From contig JAZQDM010000077.1 in NCBI GenBank assembly GCA_045546775.1, positions 1 through 35,237 on the forward strand: a DNA stretch of 35,237 nt. Reading direction: 5' to 3'. Each line of letters starts with the position of its first letter. Position 1 is the stretch's first letter. Of this stretch, positions 24,565 through 31,577 are shown piece after piece. The notes beneath the pieces were generated by a model. The model was not told the origin of the DNA and did not search any database. It saw only the letters and a program-made list of their open reading frames with translations. The DNA is from RGIG3002 sp045546775 (GTDB lineage: Bacteria > Bacillota > Clostridia > Lachnospirales > Lachnospiraceae). The translations under genes were made by a program, and so were the position numbers.

Positions 24565-24576
24565 GGAGGTATGGGT

Positions 24577-25584
24577 ATGGCAGTAGAAGCAACAAAAGTT
24601 CCGCATTTTACATTGCACACAGGCGAAAAAATTCCGTGTATCGGCATGGGAACGTTCGGTTCGGACCGGGTTTCTGCAGAGGATGTGTCCGGTGCTGTGG
24701 CAGGAGCGATACGGGTAGGGTACAGGATGTTTGACTGTGCAGCATGTTATGGAAATGAAGAACAGATTGGCCAAGTGTTTAAACAGGCATTTGACGAAGG
24801 CGTTGTGGAGCGAAAAGATCTTTTCATTATGACAAAAGTTTGGAACGATATGCATCGTGATGTGGAAAAAGCATGTCGCAAAAGTATAGCCGATTTGCGC
24901 TGTGACTATATTGATATGTACTTTATCCATTGGCCGTTCCCGAATTATCACGCTCCGCACTGTGATGTGGACTCAAGGAATCCGGATTCAAAACCGTTTT
25001 CTGTAGCGGAATTTATGGATACATACAGACAGTGTGAGGAGCTTGTAAGGAAAGGGCTGATTCGTAACATTGGTATTTCCAATATGACCATTCCGAAACT
25101 GAATGCGGTGATGGATAAGTTTGAAATTAAGCCGGTTGCATGTGAAATTGAATTGCATCCTTGTTTCCAACAGCAGGAATTGTTTGATTATCTTGTAGCG
25201 CATGACATTCAGCCGATTGGATATATGCCGATGGGGTCTCCGATGCGTCCGGAACGAGACATTGAAGAGACCGATGTTGCAGATTTAAAGGAACCGGAAA
25301 TCGTGGAAATTGCAAACAAATACGGTGTGCATCCTGCAATCATTGCTTTGAAATGGGCGTTGCAGAGAGGACAACTTCCCATTCCGTTCTCGGTACACAA
25401 TTACGAGGCAAATTTGGAGGCAATGGTTTCGGAACCTTTGACGGATGATGAGATGAAAATCATTGCAACAATGGAAAAAAACAACCGTCTTGTAAAAGGA
25501 CATGTATTTTTGTGGCCGGGAGCCAAGGATTGGCATGATTTGTGGGATGAAGACGGTACGATCACGGATTGCCCGGATGCATAA
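24577..25584 (+). CDS. Aldo/keto reductase
   Basis: A 335-residue NADPH-type oxidoreductase with a TIM-barrel. The catalytic tetrad is visible: Asp53 and Tyr58 (MFDCAACYGN), Lys87 (FIMTKVW) and His118 (MYFIHWP). Two ATG codons compete at 24571 and 24577; AGGAGG ends one base before the first and seven before the second, so the second is chosen. It ends the kinase-dehydrogenase unit. In L-fucose catabolism the aldolase product lactaldehyde is reduced to 1,2-propanediol, a job that an aldo/keto reductase could do; equally it could act on the sugar itself. Neither can be decided from the sequence. No terminator follows, so transcripts may run into the importer operon. Confidence 0.88.
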   Translation: MAVEATKVPHFTLHTGEKIPCIGMGTFGSDRVSAEDVSGAVAGAIRVGYRMFDCAACYGNEEQIGQVFKQAFDEGVVERKDLFIMTKVWNDMHRDVEKACRKSIADLRCDYIDMYFIHWPFPNYHAPHCDVDSRNPDSKPFSVAEFMDTYRQCEELVRKGLIRNIGISNMTIPKLNAVMDKFEIKPVACEIELHPCFQQQELFDYLVAHDIQPIGYMPMGSPMRPERDIEETDVADLKEPEIVEIANKYGVHPAIIALKWALQRGQLPIPFSVHNYEANLEAMVSEPLTDDEMKIIATMEKNNRLVKGHVFLWPGAKDWHDLWDEDGTITDCPDA

Positions 25585-25594
25585 CCTGAAAAAG

Positions 25595-25619
25595 AAAAGT
25601 GAATATTGTACTATTTTTT
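25595..25619 (+). promoter_or_regulatory. Repeated 25-base element, copy 2 (candidate AraC-family binding site)
   Basis: Reads AAAAGTGAATATT then GTACTATTTTTT; 24 of 25 bases equal copy 1 at 18861-18885 and in the same orientation to the controlled gene. It sits at about -74 to -50 relative to the predicted importer transcription start, the usual position for an AraC-type activator. Confidence 0.6.
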
Positions 25620-25653
25620 TACATGATGTTGCATAGACGCTAATGTCGGATTG

Positions 25654-25662
25654 TGTCATAAT
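25654..25662 (+). promoter_or_regulatory. Extended -10 promoter of the sugar-importer operon
   Basis: TGT followed by CATAAT (25657-25662) is an extended -10 box. There is no -35 hexamer at 25634-25639, consistent with dependence on an activator bound to the element just upstream. Transcription would start near 25669, five bases before the first operator. Confidence 0.5.
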
Positions 25663-25673
25663 GTAACAAGAGA

Positions 25674-25687
25674 GTGAAACGTTTCAC
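25674..25687. promoter_or_regulatory. LacI-type operator 1 of the importer operon (perfect palindrome)
   Basis: GTGAAACGTTTCAC, a perfect 14-base palindrome centred on CG, lying just after the predicted transcription start. A bound LacI-family repressor would block the promoter. Confidence 0.7.
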
Positions 25688-25698
25688 GCACGAAAAAA

Positions 25699-25710
25699 AG
25701 AAACGTTTCG
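25699..25710. promoter_or_regulatory. LacI-type operator 2 of the importer operon
   Basis: AGAAACGTTTCG, with a perfect 10-base palindromic core (25700-25709), centred 24 bases downstream of operator 1. Paired sites about two helical turns apart would allow cooperative binding. Confidence 0.65.
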
Positions 25711-25778
25711 TCGGGGTTATAGTTTTACAAATAAAAAAGGACGTGGCAAAGTCAGTCTACAGTTGGGAGGAAGAGAAT

Positions 25779-26750
25779 TTGGAAAAAATCAAACAAAATC
25801 CACTTGTTAAAAAGATTGGATTTAACCGAATCGTGTTATGTTTCGTACTTATCGCGATGTACTTAATTTTCTGTATTGCAACGAACAATTTTGCAACATG
25901 GCGTCGTGTTTTGAGCATTTTGAATTACACGTATTTCCTCGGATTTTTATCTCTTGGTGTTACGTTTGTAATTGCGACAGGCGGCATTGATTTCTCCATC
26001 GGACCGGTTATGTTCTGCTCTGCGTTGGTAGCAGGATATTCCCTTACATCACATGGTGTGCCGGTAGCGTTGAGTTTAATCATCAGCATTTTTGTTGGCT
26101 TCTTGTTTGGTGCATTTAACGGATATTTGGTATCGTATTGGAGCGTGCCGCCGTTTATCGTATCAATGGCAAGTATGAACATCGCAAAGGGTGTTGCCTC
26201 TGTATTTACAAAAACACAGTCCGTAAGTTGGCCGCAGGGCACAACAGAAAACGGTTGGTTCCGTAATTTGGTAAAGATGGGAAATATTCCTGTGGGATTA
26301 TTCATTTTTATCGGAATCGCAATTATCTGCGCGGTTATTTTGAACCAAACAAGAGCGGGCAGATATATCGTAAGCTTGGGAAGCAATAAAGAAGCAGTAA
26401 GACTTTCCGGTGTTAATGTTAAAAAATGGGAAATGCTTGCATATATCATTTGCGGTATTCTCGTAGGTATTGCAGCAATTTTCTATGTAGGTGCTTATAC
26501 AACTGTTCAACCGGGTTACGGCGATCAGTACAACAATGAAGCAATTGCAGGTTGCGTAATGGGTGGAACATCCATGGCAGGTGGTCTTGCATCGATTGCA
26601 GGAACCGTAATTGGTGTATTCATCATCGCTCTATTGCAAGAAGGTATTCTGGCACTTGGAATAGCCAAGGATTATCAGTTAATCATTACCGGTATTATTG
26701 TTATCGTAGCAGTATATGCCGATGTTGCGGCAAGACGCAGAAGAAATTAG
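25779..26750 (+). CDS. RbsC-type sugar ABC transporter permease 1 (TTG start)
   Basis: A 323-residue membrane protein with 8-10 helices. LSLGVTFVIATGGIDFSIGP is the conserved early segment and SLGSNKEAVRLSGVNV the cytoplasmic loop that docks on the ATPase, both diagnostic of the BPD_transp_2 (ribose/galactose/arabinose) permeases. The reading frame is open back to 25674, but that would place the start in the operator; the best start is TTG at 25779, eight bases after GGGAGG. A GTG at 25743 is a weaker alternative. It is the first gene of the importer operon. A second, different permease follows the ATPase, so the channel is probably a heterodimer. Confidence 0.9.
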   Translation: MEKIKQNPLVKKIGFNRIVLCFVLIAMYLIFCIATNNFATWRRVLSILNYTYFLGFLSLGVTFVIATGGIDFSIGPVMFCSALVAGYSLTSHGVPVALSLIISIFVGFLFGAFNGYLVSYWSVPPFIVSMASMNIAKGVASVFTKTQSVSWPQGTTENGWFRNLVKMGNIPVGLFIFIGIAIICAVILNQTRAGRYIVSLGSNKEAVRLSGVNVKKWEMLAYIICGILVGIAAIFYVGAYTTVQPGYGDQYNNEAIAGCVMGGTSMAGGLASIAGTVIGVFIIALLQEGILALGIAKDYQLIITGIIVIVAVYADVAARRRRN

Positions 26751-26793
26751 TTAGATAAGTGGCTTAGAATATTGAGAAAGGTAAGGTAGAACA

Positions 26794-28290
26794 ATGGGCG
26801 AAGTAATCTTAACGATGAAAGATATTGATAAATCTTTCCCCGGTGTACATGCTTTGGACCATGTTAACTTTGAGGTTAAAAAAGGCGAAGTCCATGCACT
26901 TATGGGAGAAAATGGTGCCGGAAAATCAACACTTATGAAAGTTTTGACCGGTATATATACAAAGGACTCAGGTTCCATCGTATTTGAAGGAAAAGAAGTT
27001 GAGTTCCACAATGCCAGAGAAGCACAGGATGCGGGCGTGGTTATTGTGCATCAGGAGTTAAATATGTTAGGACATTTAACGGTTGCACAAAATATTTTTA
27101 TCGGACGCGAATTTAAAAAGGGATTCAAAATCGATGACCATAAAATGAACGAAGAAGCAAAAGCACTCTTCGACAGATTGAACATTGATATCGACCCGAC
27201 AGAGACAATGAGTAATCTTACGGTTGGTAAACAGCAGATGTGTGAAATCGCAAAAGCAATTTCCCATGATGCAAAAGTAATCATTTTTGATGAGCCTTCT
27301 GCAGCACTTACAGAAGCTGAAATCCAGGAGCTTTTCAAAATCATCAACGATTTGCGTGAGCAGCAGCTCGGTATCGTATACATATCACACCGTATGGATG
27401 AAATTAAAGTCATTACAGACCGCGTAACCGTTATGCGAGACGGTGGTTATGTAGGAACCTTGATAACTGCAGATTGTACAAAAGATGACATCATCAACAT
27501 GATGGTTGGTCGTGTTATTTACGAAGATCCGAAATCAAAGAGTATGGTTGCACCGGATGCACCGGTTGTTCTTAAGGTTGAAAACTTAAATGCCGGTAAG
27601 ATGGTACAGAATGTAAGCTTTGAACTTCGTAAAGGCGAGATTTTAGGTTTCTCCGGATTGATGGGTGCCGGACGTACTGAGACAGCAAGAGCAATCTTTG
27701 GTGCGGATCCGAAACAGAGTGGTAAGATTTATATTAACGGCGAAGAAGTTATTATCAATTCTCCGCAGGATGCTGTTAGACACGGTATCGGTTATTTGTC
27801 AGAAGACCGCAAACGTTTTGGTATCGTAGTACAGAAATCCGTAGCGGAAAATACTACGATGGCATATTTAGAGAAATTTACAAAAGGGCCATTCATTGAT
27901 AAGAAAGCAGAAAAGAAAGTTGCAAAAGAATATGTAGAATCTTTGGCAACCAAAACACCGAGTGTAGAGCAGCTTGTAGTGAATCTTTCCGGTGGTAACC
28001 AGCAGAAAGTTGTTATTGCAAAATGGCTTGTAAAAGACTGTGACATCTTGATTTTTGATGAACCTACAAGAGGTATTGACGTAGGTGCCAAAAATGAAAT
28101 TTACAAGTTGATGAATAAACTTGCAGAAGAAGGAAAATCAATTATCATGATTTCCTCTGAGATGACAGAAATTTTACGTATGAGTGACCGTATCATTGTA
28201 ATGTGCGAAGGCAAGAAGACCGGTGAAATCGGCATTGAAGAAGCTAAGCAAGAAACAATTATGAATATGGCAACACGAGAAATCAAGTAA
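26794..28290 (+). CDS. Sugar ABC transporter ATP-binding protein, RbsA/MglA type (double domain)
   Basis: A 498-residue protein made of two ATPase domains in tandem. Domain 1: Walker A GENGAGKST at 38-46, signature LTVGKQQ at 142-148, Walker B VIIFDE at 162-167. Domain 2: a degenerate Walker A (GLMGAGRTE, 288-296), signature LSGGNQQK at 398-405 and Walker B LIFDE at 419-423. One intact and one degenerate site is the normal state of RbsA, MglA and AraG. It powers import of a monosaccharide by the two flanking permeases and the lipoprotein receptor. It starts 43 bases after permease 1 and ends 10 bases before permease 2. Confidence 0.95.
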   Translation: MGEVILTMKDIDKSFPGVHALDHVNFEVKKGEVHALMGENGAGKSTLMKVLTGIYTKDSGSIVFEGKEVEFHNAREAQDAGVVIVHQELNMLGHLTVAQNIFIGREFKKGFKIDDHKMNEEAKALFDRLNIDIDPTETMSNLTVGKQQMCEIAKAISHDAKVIIFDEPSAALTEAEIQELFKIINDLREQQLGIVYISHRMDEIKVITDRVTVMRDGGYVGTLITADCTKDDIINMMVGRVIYEDPKSKSMVAPDAPVVLKVENLNAGKMVQNVSFELRKGEILGFSGLMGAGRTETARAIFGADPKQSGKIYINGEEVIINSPQDAVRHGIGYLSEDRKRFGIVVQKSVAENTTMAYLEKFTKGPFIDKKAEKKVAKEYVESLATKTPSVEQLVVNLSGGNQQKVVIAKWLVKDCDILIFDEPTRGIDVGAKNEIYKLMNKLAEEGKSIIMISSEMTEILRMSDRIIVMCEGKKTGEIGIEEAKQETIMNMATREIK

Positions 28291-28300
28291 GGAGGATGAC

Positions 28301-29281
28301 ATGAATAAGAATAAATCAGTATTATCAAAATTAAGCAGTCAGAAATTCATTGTACTCCTGGTAGTAATTGCATTATTTATCTTTTTCTGTATAGCGAGTC
28401 CGGATTTTAGAAAATATACGACAATCTTAACTATCATGGACTACTCCTACTACATTATTTTGATGGCAATAGGTGTTACGTTCCCGTTGATTACCGGCGG
28501 TGTTGACCTTTCCATTGGTACAGGTCTTATCTGTTACTCCTTGGCAGGCGGATATTTGATTATTCACTGCGGATGGCCGACATGGGCAGGCATGCTTGTA
28601 TCTGTATTGTTTGGTGTAGCAATCGGTCTTTTAAACGGCTTCCTTGTTTCTTTATTGAACTTACCGCCGTTTTTGGCAACATTGTGTACATGCATGATTA
28701 CTCGTGGTCTTGGTTCCATCTGTTCAAAAGGTTTCGGTATTTCATGGCCGGGAGCTACAGCAGAAGGTGGCTGGTTCAGAAGTATCTTCAAAATTACGGT
28801 TGGTGACAGAAAGTTACCGCTCGGATTTTTGTGGATGGTATTGTTAGTAATTATTATGGCGTTTGTATTGAACCACACGAAAATCGGTCGTTATACAATC
28901 GCTATCGGAAGTAACAAAGAAGCAGCAATTTTGTCAGGTATTAACGTAAAATTCTACCACACAATGGCTTATGTCATTTCCGGATTCTTTGCAGGACTTG
29001 CAGCAATTGCTTATTCCGCAGTATTCCCGACAGTTCAGCCGGGTAGTGGTGCAGGATTTGAGTTGGAGGCAATCGGTGGCGCTATTATTGGTGGTGTATC
29101 CGCCAGTGGTGGTGTAGGTAGCATTGAAGGCGCATTGATTGGTGTATTCGTTATCTGTTTGTTGAAGACAGGTCTTCCGTTTATCGGATTGCAGGCGAAC
29201 TGGCAGCAGATTATCACAGGTCTTGTATTAATCGGTGCGGTACTTGTTGATATCATCAAAAAGAAAAGAGCAGCAAAATAA
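28301..29281 (+). CDS. RbsC-type sugar ABC transporter permease 2
   Basis: A 326-residue membrane protein of the same family as the upstream permease: AIGVTFPLITGGVDLSIGTG near residues 52-71 and AIGSNKEAAILSGINV near 203-218 are the equivalent conserved pieces. The two permeases are clearly paralogous but well diverged, particularly at their ends and in the IRGxG-like central loop, so both are likely functional halves of one channel. AAGGAGG precedes the ATG at seven bases. An 81-base spacer with a stable hairpin separates it from the binding protein gene. Confidence 0.92.
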   Translation: MNKNKSVLSKLSSQKFIVLLVVIALFIFFCIASPDFRKYTTILTIMDYSYYIILMAIGVTFPLITGGVDLSIGTGLICYSLAGGYLIIHCGWPTWAGMLVSVLFGVAIGLLNGFLVSLLNLPPFLATLCTCMITRGLGSICSKGFGISWPGATAEGGWFRSIFKITVGDRKLPLGFLWMVLLVIIMAFVLNHTKIGRYTIAIGSNKEAAILSGINVKFYHTMAYVISGFFAGLAAIAYSAVFPTVQPGSGAGFELEAIGGAIIGGVSASGGVGSIEGALIGVFVICLLKTGLPFIGLQANWQQIITGLVLIGAVLVDIIKKKRAAK

Positions 29282-29305
29282 AATTTTTAAAACTTCATAA
29301 TGTAT

Positions 29306-29326
29306 GCTGACCGCTTCGGCGGTTGA
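29306..29326 (+). other. Intergenic UUCG-capped RNA hairpin before the binding protein gene
   Basis: ACCGC (29310-29314), loop TTCG, GCGGT (29319-29323): a five-pair stem closed by the very stable C(UUCG)G tetraloop, extended by two G-U pairs. No T run follows, so it is not a terminator. A stable hairpin at this place often protects the binding-protein end of the message after processing. Confidence 0.55.
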
Positions 29327-29362
29327 TATAGAGCAAAAAATTTTTCTTAAGGAGGAAAAAGA

Positions 29363-30502
29363 ATGAAAAAGAAAATTTTAGGTTTACTTATGAGCGTGGC
29401 AATGGTAGCAACTCTTCTTACAGGTTGCGCTAAAGAGACAACAAAAGATGAACCGGCTAGCACACCGGCAGGAACAACTGCTACAGATGATGGCGGTGCA
29501 GCAGCTACAGGTGATTTAAAATTTGAAATCATTGTTAAATCCTACCAGTCTTCTTATTGGCAGGCAGCTGTTAAAGGTGTTGAAGCAAAAGCAGCTGAGT
29601 TAGGTGTTTCTGTAAGCTGTACAGGTCCTAACGCTGAATCTGACATCGCTGACCAGGTTAATATGTTGAACAACGCAATCAACAATGCTCCGGACGGAAT
29701 TGGTCTTGCAGCTTGTGACCAGGACGCTTGTCTTGACTCTTTACAGGCAGCTATGGACGCTGGTATCCCGGTAGTATGTTTTGACTCCGGTATCCCGAGT
29801 GCTCCGGAAGGATCTGTTTACTCAACAGTAGCAACAGATAACTATGGCGCAGGTGCTACAGCAGCTGAAAATCTTTACGCAGCATTGAAAGATACTATTG
29901 CAAACGCAGACGGACCGGTTCGTATCGGTGAAGTTAACCAGGAAGCTACATCTGAATCTATCACAAGCCGTGGTTTAGGATTCATCGACAAATTTGCTGA
30001 ACTTGCAAAAGCTGATGGCAAAACAGTAGCAGTTATTGGTAACGAATATTATGTAAACAACTGTGCAGACGCTGGTGACGAAGCTACAGCTGATATCATC
30101 ATCGAAGTTGCAGTACCGGCTCAGACAACTGTTGAATTATGTGCAACAGCAGCAGCTACAATCCTCAACAAAGAAGATACAATCGGTATGTTTGGTTCTA
30201 ACCAGGTTGCAGCAGAAGGTATCCTTAGTGCAAACGAAAACCTTGGCGTATTAGGAACAACACCGGGCGAAACAATCTTAGCAGCAGGTTTCGACGCTGG
30301 TTCTGTTATCAAAGGTGCTATCAACGATGGCGTAATGTACGGTGCAGTTACACAGTCTCCTTTGGCAATGGGTAGCACAACTGTAGAAGTTCTTTACCAG
30401 ATCGCTAACGGCGAAACAGTAAGTGACGTTCCGACAGAAGGTTACTGGTACAATGCAGACAATATGGCTGACGAGTCTATCGCTCCGAACCTTTATGACT
30501 AA
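29363..30502 (+). CDS. Sugar-binding lipoprotein of the ABC importer (Peripla_BP_4 type)
   Basis: A 379-residue extracellular receptor. The lipobox LLTGC ends at Cys22, and a Thr/Ala/Asp-rich linker (residues 23-50) leads to the two-lobed binding domain that begins KFEIIVKSYQSSYWQAAVKGVE. IGLAACDQDA, GIPVVCFDSGIP and ILAAGFDAG are the conserved strand ends that line the sugar pocket in RbsB/XylF-like proteins; the aromatic pair YW and the Asp in CFDSG are likely ligand contacts. AAGGAGG precedes the ATG. Gene order (permease, ATPase, permease, receptor) and neighbours (fucI, fucU) make L-fucose or a related deoxysugar the likely ligand. Codon choice is strongly biased, as for an abundant protein. 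Confidence 0.93.
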   Translation: MKKKILGLLMSVAMVATLLTGCAKETTKDEPASTPAGTTATDDGGAAATGDLKFEIIVKSYQSSYWQAAVKGVEAKAAELGVSVSCTGPNAESDIADQVNMLNNAINNAPDGIGLAACDQDACLDSLQAAMDAGIPVVCFDSGIPSAPEGSVYSTVATDNYGAGATAAENLYAALKDTIANADGPVRIGEVNQEATSESITSRGLGFIDKFAELAKADGKTVAVIGNEYYVNNCADAGDEATADIIIEVAVPAQTTVELCATAAATILNKEDTIGMFGSNQVAAEGILSANENLGVLGTTPGETILAAGFDAGSVIKGAINDGVMYGAVTQSPLAMGSTTVEVLYQIANGETVSDVPTEGYWYNADNMADESIAPNLYD

Positions 30503-30537
30503 TTCTGAAATTGTATAAAGAATTAACATGAACTGAT

Positions 30538-30571
30538 AAAGGGACTGGGAATATTTCCCGGTCCCTTTTTT
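30538..30571 (+). terminator. Terminator between the binding protein gene and fucU
   Basis: GGGACTGGGAA (30541-30551) pairs with TTCCCGGTCCC (30555-30565) with one G-U, flanked by AAA and a six-T run (30566-30571). The loop is three bases. Genes downstream have no strong promoter of their own in the short gap, so partial readthrough probably sets their level. Confidence 0.92.
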
Positions 30572-30608
30572 AAACAACAAAATATAAAATTTTTTAGGAG
30601 GTATTTGT

Positions 30609-31049
30609 ATGTTAAAAGGTATTCCAAAAATTCTTTCACCGGAATTGTTAAAAGTATTGGCTGAGATGGGACATAGTGACAGATTGGTAATTTCTGACGG
30701 CAACTTTCCTGCGGAATCTATGGGAAAAGATGCAATTGTAATTCGTTGTGACGGACATGGGGTTCCGGAACTTTTGGATGCAATTCTTCAAGTATTTCCA
30801 TTGGATACTTATGTGGATAAGCCGGTTAATTTGATGGAAGTTATGCCGGGGGACACAGTAGAAACTCCGATTTGGGATGTATATAAAGACATTATTTCCA
30901 AATACGATGACCGCGGAGCAGCTGCTGTAGGTAATATTGAGCGTTTTCAGTTTTATGATGAGGCAAAAAAAGTTTATGCGATCATCGCAACCGGAGAAAG
31001 TGCATTATATGCAAATGTAATGTTGCAAAAAGGTGTCGTTGTGGATTAA
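30609..31049 (+). CDS. fucU: L-fucose mutarotase (RbsD/FucU family)
   Basis: A 146-residue protein, close to the ~140 of E. coli FucU. It interconverts alpha and beta anomers of L-fucose so that the isomerase receives its preferred form. The family residues are visible: AEMGHSDRLVISDGNFP at 18-34 with His22, Asp24 and Asp30, and ATGESALYANVMLQKG near the C-terminus, where the Tyr and Asn complete the site. AGGAGG lies before the ATG. Presence of a FucU rather than the shorter RbsD form supports fucose as the sugar of this locus. It lies after the importer terminator and heads a segment with the unknown protein and the second kinase. Confidence 0.9.
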   Translation: MLKGIPKILSPELLKVLAEMGHSDRLVISDGNFPAESMGKDAIVIRCDGHGVPELLDAILQVFPLDTYVDKPVNLMEVMPGDTVETPIWDVYKDIISKYDDRGAAAVGNIERFQFYDEAKKVYAIIATGESALYANVMLQKGVVVD

Positions 31050-31066
31050 AATTGTAATAGATTTAG

Positions 31067-31094
31067 TTTGCGCGGAAAAGAAAAAACGCGCAGA
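31067..31094 (+). other. Small hairpin between fucU and the unknown gene
   Basis: TGCGCG (31069-31074) and CGCGCA (31087-31092) are perfect complements around a 12-base purine-only loop, extended by one G-U and one A-T pair. No T run follows. It may be an RNA-processing or stability element; nothing more can be said. Confidence 0.4.
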
Positions 31095-31130
31095 CAGACA
31101 TCAAAATAAGTACGTTCTGGAGGACAAGTT

Positions 31131-31568
31131 ATGTTAGAACAGGTAGGAACCATATTTGATGGTATGGAAGGAATGCTCAAAAAGTTAAAAAAACAAACTT
31201 ATGAGGAACGAACCAAGCAATTTCGTGAGAAGAATGGTCATTTTTTTGACGAGATAACAAGCTTTGTTGAGGCAGCTGATGAAAAAGATTCGGCGCTCAA
31301 AACGATTGCGGATACTTTTACGGATCGTGTACAGGAACATATGCAGGTCAATGGAAAGATTAAGTCCAGAACGCAGGCAGATATGAATTTTATGATGATT
31401 TATTACGTTTTTCCGTCCATTCTTATGACAGAGCATGCAAATGCAAAAGAAATTGCAGACGCAATCTGTGAAGCGTGGGGGAAAAAATTCAAGGACAGCA
31501 AAATCGGATATACAACTTACGAAAAGTTGTACGATTCGTTTAGACAAAAAATATTTGGTATTTTTTAG
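31131..31568 (+). CDS. Unknown helical protein in the fucose operon (145 aa)
   Basis: A 145-residue soluble protein I do not recognise. It is almost entirely helical by composition: an amphipathic N-terminal coil-like helix (MLEQVGTIFDGMEGMLKKLKK), an acidic stretch (FFDEITSFVEAADEKDSA), a central helix, a hydrophobic FMMIYYVFPSIL segment too short and too polar at its edges to be a clear membrane helix, and a C-terminal basic helix. No metal or nucleotide motif is seen. GGAGG precedes the ATG. It lies 81 bases after fucU and 9 bases before the kinase, so it is co-transcribed with both. Context suggests a role linked to deoxysugar use, possibly as an adaptor or regulator, without direct evidence. 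Confidence 0.8.
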   Translation: MLEQVGTIFDGMEGMLKKLKKQTYEERTKQFREKNGHFFDEITSFVEAADEKDSALKTIADTFTDRVQEHMQVNGKIKSRTQADMNFMMIYYVFPSILMTEHANAKEIADAICEAWGKKFKDSKIGYTTYEKLYDSFRQKIFGIF

Positions 31569-31577
31569 GAGGCATGT

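Noticed and set aside
24571..24576. First ATG of the aldo/keto reductase frame as the start
   Set aside because: The ribosome site ends one base before it, too close; the second ATG has seven-base spacing.
25674..25687. Reading the palindrome as a CcpA cre site
   Set aside because: The cre consensus has TG six bases before the central CG; here TG is one base closer, and the four sites cluster around a local LacI gene. A secondary role of CcpA is not excluded.
25674..25778. Upstream extension of the first importer permease to a GTG inside the palindrome
   Set aside because: It would translate the operators and transcription-start region, has no ribosome site, and adds a lysine-rich stretch unlike RbsC proteins. 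TTG at 25779 with GGGAGG fits better.
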